This document shows, in pieces, positions 1-8,737 of a DNA stretch of 34,607 bases. Below the pieces are notes generated by a model. The model was not told the DNA's origin and did no database searches. It saw nothing but the letters and a program-made list of their open reading frames with translations. Numbering within the stretch: position 1 is the first letter of the stretch; every line of letters begins with the position of its first letter. Location: assembly GCA_049999765.1 (NCBI GenBank), contig JBNGIQ010008792.1, positions 85,944-120,550 of the forward strand, given 5' to 3'. The position numbers and the translations under genes were made by a program. The stretch is from Phaeoceros laevis (lineage: Eukaryota > Anthocerotophyta > Anthocerotopsida > Notothyladales).

Positions 1-391
1 TAACTATACCAAGGGGGCTGGTATTGTCGTCCCTGTAGCCTTCGATCATCTTAAGACACTCCATGTACTCTTCGGATGTCAGCAATTCAGAATGGTTCAA
101 ATGGTAATGGAAACAGAGATGAAGCTTTGACATTTCGATTTTCCAACAGTTTGCGCAAAGTGAGTAGCCATTGCTTATGCAAAACTGTCTACGAAACCGC
201 CGTGAATTCACAATTGATGACCATTCCTTCGAAACCAACAGCGCTGCTTGTAGGTTTGTCGGCAGCACTTTGAAAAAGATCAGCTCCCACATCTGTGCAG
301 ACAAAGCAAAGTCAAGCAATCACCCTATTTGCTTCTGCATGAAGTATACTAAAACCAGAGATTGTTACAATACCTGCGTGTTCAACGCCAT
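1..391 (-). CDS. F-box protein, 5' part (runs off the left edge)
   Basis: Likely substrate adaptor of an SCF ubiquitin ligase. Two exons are visible: 374-391 gives six residues (MALNTQ) and ends at a GT donor, and 1-292 starts after a CAG acceptor in the same phase, leaving an 81-base intron. The second exon reads without a stop to the window edge. Its start, WELIFFKVLPTNLQAALLVS followed by KEWSSIVNSRRFRR, has the leucine spacing and the (V/C)SKxW...(R)RF core of an F-box; the usual N-terminal Leu-Pro is not seen. The following segment carries several Cys and His residues (SLCANCWKIEMSKLHLCFHYH) and no recognisable kelch or LRR repeat yet. The start codon choice is inferred from phase agreement. 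The target and the C-terminal class cannot be told, because the rest of the gene lies outside the window. Confidence 0.6.
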
Positions 392-705
392 TTCAGACTG
401 CTACAGCTGCGGCAGTTCTGGAGCATGCAGATTCGAGAGGGCGGCGAAACCTAAAACTGCTGAGCAAGCGAAGCGTATCAACGCAGTGATGGAGCTCATG
501 GCACCACTTCTGATATGATGCTTCAGTGGGCACGAGATGCCTTAAGAGGAGCTTCCCAGAAGCTCACGTTCCGCGCAAAGTCCCCGCGCATGCCGGCTCC
601 AACACAGTCGGGAATCACTCGGCAATAATGATGCCACCACAAGTGGCTGGCCAGTCACCTTTTTTAATGCTTCGAAAGACGGGCCCCGCCGCTCGTCTAT
701 GGTAT

Positions 706-863
706 GATTAGGATTCACCTAATCCCACTTTGTGGCGTATTCGCCTTTCAGCGCTCCGTTATACGGTGTTACCTTCCGTTTATACGATAGACTCGTATAA
801 GTTTTTATTCTTCGCGGACCACGTTGGGATCCCGACGTGATTTGAAAACCAGCGGCTGGTTTT
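706..863. repeat. Cluster of short perfect hairpins
   Basis: Four exact inverted repeats lie within 160 bases: 706-712/718-724 (GATTAGG, 5-base loop), 734-737/742-745 (GGCG, 4-base loop), 781-787/793-799 (TATACGA, 5-base loop) and 845-853/855-863 (AAAACCAGC, 1-base loop). A weaker palindrome centred on GGGATCCC lies near 821-836. No gene covers the stretch. It could be a decayed terminal region of a mobile element or a folded RNA; no known family is recognised. Confidence 0.55.
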
Positions 864-3280
864 AGATGCCAGCCGAAATTCACATCCCGGCAGTAAGTAG
901 AGTGTGTGCTGTAGTACTCCAGTTAAATAAAAAGGCTTGTAAGAACGGCACTAGAGTGCCCTGTCGTGAAAAAACGAAGTCATGAATGGATTGGCAGGGT
1001 GTCGTAGCCTGGCTGAATTCTGAGTGACTGTTAGGAAAAGATTGAGTAAAACCTCGTGATGATGTGTTCGGCTAAATGCCGTGAGAAAAGTATGCGATTT
1101 TGAGTCGTTCCCGCTGTGGGTAGGCCAGAGAGGTAAAACTAGTATCGAATGACATGCCTGCCAGGTGTGAATGAGTGATGTCATAAGATACTGTATAAGA
1201 GAAAATCGTAAGGGTCATAGTTCATGCCTCCTTCCCTGTGATCGGACCTCTGCAATCATGCTGCAGTGGTCCAATTGCAACGAAGGGGGCATGATCTAGT
1301 TAGAATAAAACGAAAATTAAGGCAACATGGGTTCACCGAGATCACGGGCCCAAGTAATGCTGAGTGCTGCGAAGATTAGCGTGACCAGTAGTGCTGCTGA
1401 GAAGAAGGTACTCGGAATTCAGGAAGGCATCAACAAGCCCGGCTCTCATGAATGCTGGAGTGCTTGAAGACTATGCACCAGAAATGATGCCACGGAATTC
1501 GAATACGAAAGCTGTTGTACGCAGGTGTGCGTATTTCTGACAATATTAAAATGATGATTAATCAAGAATCCCGCGCGAGAGCAGGAAGACGGTTACAATT
1601 CTCCGTCTCGTTAAGAGTAAAGGTAAGGGTGGTTCCCCCTCCTGAAAAGTGACTGTTGCAACTAACGGAGCTAGGAACATGCTCAAACCTGCTGGTGAGT
1701 CCTCCATGAATTGGAGTTGGAATTAGAATCTGACGAAGATGGCACTCGTGCCAGGCCATCAGAGGATGTGGGCACACGGTGTCGGTACCAGAAGCTTCCA
1801 TTTCAAGTAAGGATGAGGTGGATGGTAAACGGCATGCATGGATTTGCTGTTTGAAGATTGCTAGGCGAGAAAGGAAATCGCCAAGGCATTAAAAAGCCAA
1901 CATTGGTGAGTGTAGAACTTAGCACCCCAGCAGCGTTGAGCGAAGACGCGACGATGGAGTTGTGGGCTGCAGTCACGACAGCCAGGCTTCTGGCTCGTGA
2001 TCAGAACCCCACAAATCAAGGTGACGCTCTAGTCGCAAGACGGATTTTGGGCCATCGCGGCTATGAGAAGGAGCCAACTGCGGCAAAACCAGAGATTGAT
2101 GGAATGTGGAGTATCCCAGCTGCTAGAAAAGGACGAAGAAGTTGAAAAACATAGTCCTTCCTCTCTGGCAACAAGCAAATCTGTGACCAGGCTTGCTGGC
2201 TGGCCAGCAGAGGAAGGACTCGCGCCAACTAGAGCTGTCCAGGTAAGGACCTAAGCGTGCTAGAGGTCTGCTTACTGTCTGTATCACTTAAGCGTGGATT
2301 GAGAGTCTGACGAGGGTGGCATCCATGCCGTGCTACCAGAGGACGGAAGGCATGCCACGGCCAACGAGTTGGGAGCTCTATTAAGAGCAGGGAAGCTGGA
2401 AGCCAGAAGGTCGTGCGTCACAAAGGTCGGCACGGGCCCAAATTGAGATCCTGGAGGGGCGCAATCGTTAGAGTTTGGCCCGAAAGCATCAATTGGAGCA
2501 CCGCGTGCCATCTTGGATGCCGATCAGGACTAAAGAGGTGAGGCGCGGGCGTAAGGCTTTGCAAAAAAGTTGAATTGAAGGCAAAACATGCTTGATTCCC
2601 AAGGCTGTGTTGAGTGAGGATGTTTCAATTAAAAGTTGTTGATGTAGCAATCGTGCTGCCCACTGGAAGACTCGCGCCAAGAGGTGGAGATGGTGGTGTC
2701 CAAGGAAGAAACCAACACGGCCGCAAGTCTTGAGAAAACTTACATAAAGAATTGAAGGTGTCACTGCCAAGCACGAGTCCCGTCACTAACCAAATTCACT
2801 AACCACTAATCGGATCAAAGGAGGGGTACGAGCCAGGCAAGCACCATGAAGAAGAATGTTTGGAACAGGATGTGGAAAAGGTAAAATACACACCCCTGCT
2901 GAGTAGCTGCCAGAATGACGCTGTGAGAGTATGACAAAATCAAGGTGACCATGCACATACTGGTTGCAACTGTGCAGTAGAAGGCGTCCTGGCAGTAGAC
3001 AAGAGACAGGAAAAAATATACATGATGGTGAGGACTGCTGCGAAAGATGGAGAGGCAGAATTGTCGTCCTCAAACCGCTGTGCTGGGAAAAAGGTAAAGA
3101 TGGATAGTCCACTGGCTTGCTGGCTGCTGTTTGCTAACACATGATGAGTGTTAATGCTCAGCATGCATACCCGCGAGGAGAAGGTACCCTGGCCAGACTG
3201 TTCCAAGTAGAAAAAAAACAAGCACATCTGCATTCAACAACTGCCCGCTCAAAGGAGCATGAAACTGTCGGCAACACTTG
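864..3280. other. Long stretch without a supported gene
   Basis: No open frame here has recognisable domains or consistent splice sites. Two places on the + strand look like diverged copies of one another: about 1720-1775 and 2300-2345, both encoding a SDE(D/G)G...PED-like acidic string, the second in a frame broken by stops. This fits old repeat or pseudogene sequence. No RNA gene or promoter could be supported. Confidence 0.4.
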
Positions 3281-3282
3281 AG

Positions 3283-3630
3283 TCATGGCCTTCTAAGTCA
3301 ATGCCATTAATGGGAATTTGGAGGTCATCAATTGAGCAGGCCACGACCTGAGCCGTTGCTGACACCATCCAGATGAAGATTTCAAGATTTTAAGACCCAA
3401 GAACGGTCGATAATACTCAGGTCGTGGCCTTCGGCAATAAGCACAGTTGTCTGTAAGCTGATGTCACCTATTGCAAGGGCTACGACCTGAGCTACTGCCG
3501 GCAATTGCAAAAAAGACTCAAAACAATGCCCGGATCATGCCCTCTACAATCAGTGCAGGTATAGTAGTGAGTGAAAAGCATTGATTGTGCGGGGTACGAT
3601 CTGAACCACTGCAGGCTCATTTGTCAAACA
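3283..3630 (-). repeat. Three diverged tandem units of about 115-138 bp
   Basis: Related units start near 3283, 3421 and 3537. Each begins with a (TC)(A/G)TGGCC- or TCATGCCC-like block and, about 50-55 bases on, has a CTACGACCTGAGC-like block (3341, 3480 and 3594 regions). Read on the - strand, the first two give similar peptides, AQVVACSIDDLQIPI... and AQVVALAIGDISLQT..., each followed by a EGHD(S/L)S motif. The third is frame-broken. This suggests a decayed repeat-protein gene. The family is not recognised; the resemblance to TAL-effector repeats is only in the AQVVA string. Confidence 0.5.
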
Positions 3631-3879
3631 AATTCACAAGGAAGGCAAACTGCCTTTGGAATGCTTCAGGTTTCGGAGAATGCTTTGCACGGCTGTGTCT
3701 CCTACTCAGTAATGGCAGGGTAGTCTCCTGAGACCCCAAGTGTTTTAGATGTGATGTAGACCAGTAGGCAGCTAAGTAGGTGAGAAGACAGAGAAGGTAG
3801 GATTGTAAGGTAGCATGACTTCTGTATGTAGGAAGTAGCTAAATTTCCTTTGTATTCATTGTTGTCTAGAAACTAAAGA

Positions 3880-4620
3880 AAACCTAAGTGTTAGTTAGAC
3901 CCTTCCGTTAGCAATAGAGGGATAGGAGGGGTCAGGTCCCTCGAGTGCCGGGGGTGCCAAATGTCAAAGGCATTTTTTGTTAGTAACTAAAAGAAGTTAA
4001 AAAGGTAAAAGATAAAAAAATTGAGTAGCTACGGGTAAACGCATATCCACGCACTATCCGTTAACTAATACTTAGGAGATCGCTGATACCATTTGGGTGC
4101 TGGCTTGCGGCCTACGCTGGCCGGCACTATAAAAGGGGTCAAGCACCCATTGTTTCTCATTCTGTCCGTGAAGTTCGGGCGGTCTCATTAAGAAGCTGCT
4201 TAGGCAGAAACAGAGAGCGGTTATGCTCCACCAATTCTTCCGGTGTCTTGTCTACTTTTCGTTGTGAGTGCTTCATTGCCTTGTGTTGTGTTTTCAGTCT
4301 TCCTGTCCTTGTACGCTTTGTGATTTGTGTTGTACGGCACGCCGGTGGCCATTCCAGACCGGGCCTGTGCGGGTGCAGGTTTCTTTGAGCGGTAGACTTG
4401 TGGCAATCTGGGCTTGGCCCTTTTGCACCTAGTTTGTCCGGGACCGAGACCGTCCGTGCCCCTTGCACCTGGTTGTGCTTGCCTAGAGTGGTTTTGCCGA
4501 CTTCCCGTCCTTTTGTGACTCGCGCCTGTCGGGCTTCAATTACCTGTCTTGTTGACTGGTGCCTGTCACCAAGCATCTTGTAACCAAGCCACGCCAGCTT
4601 GCAAGAAAAGTTCCGCTTTA
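3880..4620 (+). mobile_element. LTR-like block with RNA polymerase II promoter
   Basis: An AT-rich segment leads to a good TATA box (CTATAAAAGGGG, 4127-4138). It is followed by a T/G-rich tract from about 4140 to 4600 that resembles the R-U5 part of a plant Ty3/Gypsy LTR. A possible left end TGTCAAAGG near 3964 preceded by CCAAA, and a possible right end near 4569 followed by CCAAG, would give a one-mismatch target duplication, but this is weak. No second copy or primer-binding site is visible, so a solo LTR is the best reading. It could also be an isolated cellular promoter. Confidence 0.35.
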
Positions 4621-4765
4621 AGAGGCACTATCCCTAGTACATAGCGCGATTAACTATATAAACTAGGGTGGGGTGGCACACACGCAGAATGTGGTTGAGA
4701 CATTTGTTCTGGGCACTGGCATATATTAAAGCGAACTGTCGCTTCCTTCCCCGCCAGCTCGCGCC

Positions 4766-4820
4766 CCTCCATGCGCTGCAGCCCTGCCAACTCCCGATCC
4801 TCCATGTGCTGCAGCCCTGC
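4766..4820. repeat. 33-bp direct repeat, two copies
   Basis: The 22-base block at 4766-4787 (CCTCCATGCGCTGCAGCCC and on) recurs at 4799-4820 with one mismatch, giving a 33-base period. It lies about 50 bases before two long hairpins. Confidence 0.8.
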
Positions 4821-4872
4821 TTCTCGCTCCCAGCTGGTATCCACGTTCCTCTGCCTGGTAATCTGGCTGTGC

Positions 4873-4918
4873 AATCTGACCGCCATAGCACGCTTCAGCG
4901 TGCTATGGCGGTCAGATT
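4873..4918. repeat. Perfect stem-loop, 21-bp arms
   Basis: The arm at 4873-4893 is the exact reverse complement of 4898-4918, with a 4-base loop TTCA. A stem of this length without a mismatch is unlikely by chance and shows recent origin or selection. The two arms lie inside an open frame on both strands with no protein similarity, so it is not explained by coding. There is no T-run, so it is not a terminator of bacterial type. Confidence 0.95.
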
Positions 4919-4955
4919 ATGCGGCATTTCTTGTACTGCGCAGTTGAGGCAGTTC

Positions 4956-5009
4956 GGTCTGTAGGGGCTGGGCACCAAGTGTTGACTTGGTGCCCAGCCC
5001 CTACAGACC
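4956..5009. repeat. Perfect stem-loop, 25-bp arms
   Basis: The arm at 4956-4980 is the exact reverse complement of 4985-5009, with a 4-base loop GTTG. It lies only 37 bases after the 21-bp stem-loop at 4873-4918, and the two stems have unrelated sequences. Together they form a double-hairpin unit next to the broken PPR-DYW fragments. Confidence 0.95.
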
Positions 5010-5055
5010 TTGTCTCTCCTTGTGCCGCAACGCGTTTCCAGATTACGCTCAACAT

Positions 5056-5323
5056 CTAGGGCGGGGCCCCGGCATCACGCGGGCAGCTCCCGCGTAATGC
5101 TGTCTTCGAGATGATTTTTGTGCCTCTGTGGCAGTGATCACACATTCGGAGATTCTTGGTTACTAGCAAAGTTGTGCCGTCAGGTGTGTTTAGGAGACCG
5201 TAAGCTAGAGCCAGTTTCTCAGCATGTCCACACAGGGCATCCTCCTCACTCTCACGAAGTGCTTTGACTGTCTTGGCGGACATACAATCTCGTGTGCCTA
5301 TCTCTCTCCTGTACAGGGTCATC
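5056..5323 (-). pseudogene. DYW-domain fragment of a PPR protein
   Basis: Translation on the - strand gives a clear DYW cytidine-deaminase-like region: an upstream Ser-Glu-Glu-Asp, the zinc-binding GHAEKLALAYGLLNTP block (H-x-E), then TKNLRMCDHCHRGTKIISK with the paired cysteines. In organellar RNA editing factors this domain ends with a Gly-Asp-Tyr-Trp tail; here the frame degenerates to RDAGAPP and no tail is present. Upstream the E-type region is split between frames (near 5320-5440). No PPR motifs precede it on this strand; a PPR fragment lies nearby on the other strand. Truncation plus frame loss make this a pseudogene. It is evidence that the host is a land plant. Confidence 0.85.
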
Positions 5324-5529
5324 CGGAGATGCGGGGCTGAAAAAGATCTGGTGCTGGGCCGTCGACTCGATGATCTGACTGTCAAGCTTGGCTACGGATG
5401 CAATGCATTTTTTGGGAAACCATCTCGAACCTGATGGCTTCATGTGGTTCTCCAATATAATTGCACATGCCGAACAGGGGAAACCTACTCAGGCCAATTA
5501 ACTGTACCAGAAGATGCGTAGATCAAGTT

Positions 5530-5755
5530 TGGAGCCCAATGGTCACGTTTTTGTGGCTGCCCTGCATGCTTGTGCAAGAGCGGGAGATGTGGAATCTGGC
5601 AGGCAGGTGCACGCGGATGTGTCGGAGAGTGGCAGAGTGGCATTCAGCGGAACACTTTTGTTTGCAACTCCCTAGTGGACATGTATGCGAAATGTGGGGA
5701 GTTGGAAGATGCCCGCAAGGTTTCTGACAGTATGGTCACAAGGAAGGTGGCCACT
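5530..5755 (+). pseudogene. PPR-repeat fragment, frameshifted
   Basis: Two frames give typical PLS-class PPR sequence. The first, from 5532, reads EPNGHVFVAALHACARAGDV and on through a GRQVHADV block. After a frame change near 5640-5650 the second, from 5651, reads NTFVCNSLVDMYAKCGELED followed by ARKVSDSM. Both segments are near-perfect matches to the tandem 35-residue consensus of plant organelle RNA-binding proteins, so the frameshift is a real lesion and not a gene model error. The DYW fragment at 5056-5323 lies upstream in the opposite orientation, so one ancestral PPR-DYW gene may have been broken and partly inverted. Confidence 0.85.
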
Positions 5756-6475
5756 ACGATTTTTGTCGTTTGTTTCTATCCGGGCATTTCTGCAGGCGCT
5801 AAAACTCTTACGAAGGGCTCCGAGTCAGGATGGACGATTTCTTGCCCTTCACAAACGCTAATACCCTGTGCACGTTCTCGTTTCGAGAGGCTCTGCTTTC
5901 ACAGTCGGACTCTACTGGACGTGCCGATGGAGGGGCTGCCTGACACTGCCGGCCCACCGACAACAATGCTAGTGTTTGCAAATGAACAGCCTTTGCAACA
6001 AGACCCGAGTATCTGCTGCAACCTACCTCTCTCAGGGCTACCACTCTGGACAAGAGGGGATCCAGAGTTCCAAGAATAAACCTGATCTACACAACTTGCA
6101 ATTCCTAGTTGAGAGATGCTATTTATACCTGCCCTTCTTGTCCAGGAAGGAACGGAACTGATGAAACAAAAGCAGGAGTACAACAGGTATTCATTTCCAT
6201 ACCCCACCATCAATAGGTGCAACAGCGGCCTAAGCAGCTTCGACTTCCCTGAACCCACAATATTCCTGCCAGAAGTTAACCGGCCAGAAGTTCCTACGTC
6301 CCTGCTGAGTCAAGAATATGAGCCCTGAGACACTTTGAATCTGCAATGACTCCACAAATTTCCAGTTACCCAAGGCCTAACTGGAAGTATGAATGCATGT
6401 CATGCCAGATCCTACTCTCGCGACAGGGTAAGATCATGAAATATGCACTTGACTATACCTCCAGCATTGTTAACA
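5756..6475. other. Gap between PPR remnant and UBC13
   Basis: Nothing supported is coded here. Part of it is expected to be the 3' untranslated region of the - strand UBC13 gene that ends at 6476. Open frames on both strands between 5800 and 6260 have no recognisable domains. Confidence 0.4.
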
Positions 6476-8201
6476 TCAGGCCCCACTGGCATACTGCCGT
6501 GTCCAATCCCTGGCTGTTCATGCAAGGAAACATCAGCAAACGAGGCCCACCACCAAAATGCTAGAAGGATTTGAAAACGTGAAATGTGCAGATGGACCTG
6601 TTGCAACAGCTTCTGCTTCATTTGTTTTCCAGTGCTTCGCTATATTTTCTGCCAAGGGATCATCTGGATTTGGGGCACTTAGGAGAGCCTGGATGCTGTC
6701 GACGACACAGGATCAATGAAACTTTGAGTGTACTGCATGCTATGTGAAAACAGAACGGCACAGGCACAAGATTGCTGCAACAAACACTAACCTCAGCAGA
6801 ACAGTACGAATCTGTAGAGCAGGACTCCACTTATCCTTCAAAATATCTAAGCAAATGCGTCCCAACTAAACAGGAAAACAGGAGACAAACCTCAGTGCAC
6901 TTTCCTAGTCCTTCAACAGCAAAAGATGTTTCACACAAGTGGGACCCGCTCACACCGCCAGAGTCAATACCTTGTCTATATTCGGATGATAAATCTTTGT
7001 TAGAAACCTGACCTGCACGTGAAAACCATCTTTCATAAAGTTATGGATTTGCTTAAACTTCACAAAGCGCCAACCCACCAATAGGCAGCAGCCTAATATT
7101 CCCATGATTCACTGGAGACGGAGACATTTTGAGTCCAAATACAGCAAACGGCTATCGTACCTTTGGAGCTGCCATTGGATACTCTTCTGGCAAGAATAAC
7201 TCCAACTTGAATACACCACCTGCCAGGAGGATAATCTGTCACAATGTAACGCCAGCCTTCTACTGCGACCAAGAGAGTACACTACACTTCGGAGGCTCTA
7301 GAGCACGGTAACTAAACGGCCGGTCATGATATCCCCTACATCCTGCTCCATCCACTACGCTGGGAGAATAGAAGATTGCAAAGCCAGAGTCATATATAAA
7401 ACAGTGCTGAGCCCCATACGCATCTGCAAAGGAGACAAGCAACTACGAGACACCTACAACCGGGGCAGCAAGTTATCGAGCAACCAACACTCTTGAAACT
7501 ACAGATGGAATTGAAGGGGCTGAACCAACCTTCATAAGGCGACTGTGTTGGTCCCAATATCATCACATTAAAATACCGGAGATTATCTTCCGAAGGGGAA
7601 GCACTGATACCCGGTGCTGAATCACCATAGAAAGGGGCAGCAACCGGCTTAATACAAGAGCGAACAATCTACACAAGTCCATACCCTACTCAAACGAAAC
7701 AGAGGGCGTTGAGGTAAGGACGATTTGTGCAATCATGGAAACTTCTAAGGAAACCAATTACCGAAGGCTGAGCACCATCATACCAGGTTCACTTAGCAAT
7801 CGCTGCGTTTCCTGCAATCCCAAACATAGCCATCGCCAGGGTCAACCACAGCCAATTTGCTCAGAAAACCCCGGTAAGGACAACTGAGCCACCTGATACA
7901 CCGAGGATATCAACTCCCAGTTGCCAAACCGAGATCTTGCCAACGCATACAATCATGACATGAAGGACAGGACCGCATCCAGTGATCCAGAGTGCAGCAC
8001 TAGACTCAGGGCTGGGAGCGTATCTCTGAGAAGCCCAATCCTTCAACCGCAGAAGAAGAGGCACGCATAAAGGAGAATACTCTGTTGGTCGTGAACCGAA
8101 CTCAGCGGCAATCGATCAACCAAGGCAGGAGAGGCAAGCAGAAAGGACGTTACCTTGATAATCCGGCGTGGCAGATTGCTGTTGGCAGTGGCGGCCGACA
8201 T
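6476..8201 (-). CDS. UBC13: Ubiquitin-conjugating enzyme E2 UBC13 (UBE2N type)
   Basis: E2 enzyme that, with a Uev partner (MMS2), builds Lys63-linked ubiquitin chains in DNA-damage tolerance and signalling. Eight exons join in phase: 8154-8201, 7784-7811, 7530-7616, 7161-7219, 6971-7012, 6792-6865, 6598-6695 and 6476-6513, giving 157 residues. The start [11 protein letters not shown], then ETQRLLSEP, the [19 protein letters not shown] block, [14 protein letters not shown], the active-site segment [20 protein letters not shown] (catalytic Cys) and the end WTRQYASGA are all diagnostic. The N-terminus has five residues (MSAAT) more than the usual MANSN start. All introns are GT-AG. The copy appears intact. 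It lies tandem to and downstream of the ataxin-2 gene, 537 bases away. Confidence 0.97.
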
Positions 8202-8737
8202 GGTGCAATCTGGCCAGGTCAACGAACCCCGGCTGCTCAGCAATAAGATCTCCACCTCCACCGCTGCTTGATATACAGCTTACGACTACCTGCACTGCAG
8301 TTGCTATCGTCGCTGCTATTCCGTTGATGTGGTAACGTAGGGCCAGAAGTTGGTGGCAGACACAGCGATCCTACGTGAAACGAAGCTACGCAGGGGGCAC
8401 GCAAGGCAAAGCTTGCTTGCTCCGGCCCGGAGAGAGAAGAGAGAGGCAGGCCCTAATCTCGCTGCTCTTGTTTCCTTCTAACGAAAGCACGAAATTGGTT
8501 ATCGCTGCATAGCGATCGCAAATCACCGCGACATCTAGGTAGTTTTGCCGGCCAACATCTGCTGATCCCGGCTGGCTTCGACAATTCGCACATCCGAAGA
8601 GACTAGGCACAGGCCTTTATTGATAATCGGGAGAGACGTCGGAGGCCAGGCGTACTTCAATGACATCTCCACAATGAATGATCTCATCTCCAACTCGAAC
8701 AAAGGCATCATCCCTGCCTATCACAATGAACAAATCG
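8202..8737 (-). promoter_or_regulatory. Intergenic: UBC13 promoter side and ataxin-2 3' end
   Basis: This 536-base interval must hold the promoter and 5' leader of UBC13 and the 3' untranslated region of the ataxin-2 gene, since both read on the - strand. I see no clear TATA box; the part near 8202-8280 is purine/pyrimidine mixed and GC-rich. Confidence 0.4.

Noticed and set aside
1858-2254. Two overlapping + strand open frames (95 and 63 residues)
   Set aside because: No domain, no splice support and a neighbouring diverged copy with stops; treated as old repeat sequence.
3330-3500. TAL-effector-like repeats, from AQVVA strings on the - strand
   Set aside because: Only five residues agree; the unit length, the HGL end and the variable diresidue of TAL repeats are absent.
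4157-4576. 139-residue open frame on the - strand
   Set aside because: Lies antisense to the LTR-like R-U5 region, has no known domain and biased composition; a shadow of a T/G-rich sequence.
4873-5009. Rho-independent terminators
   Set aside because: No T-run after either stem, and the surroundings are eukaryotic nuclear sequence.
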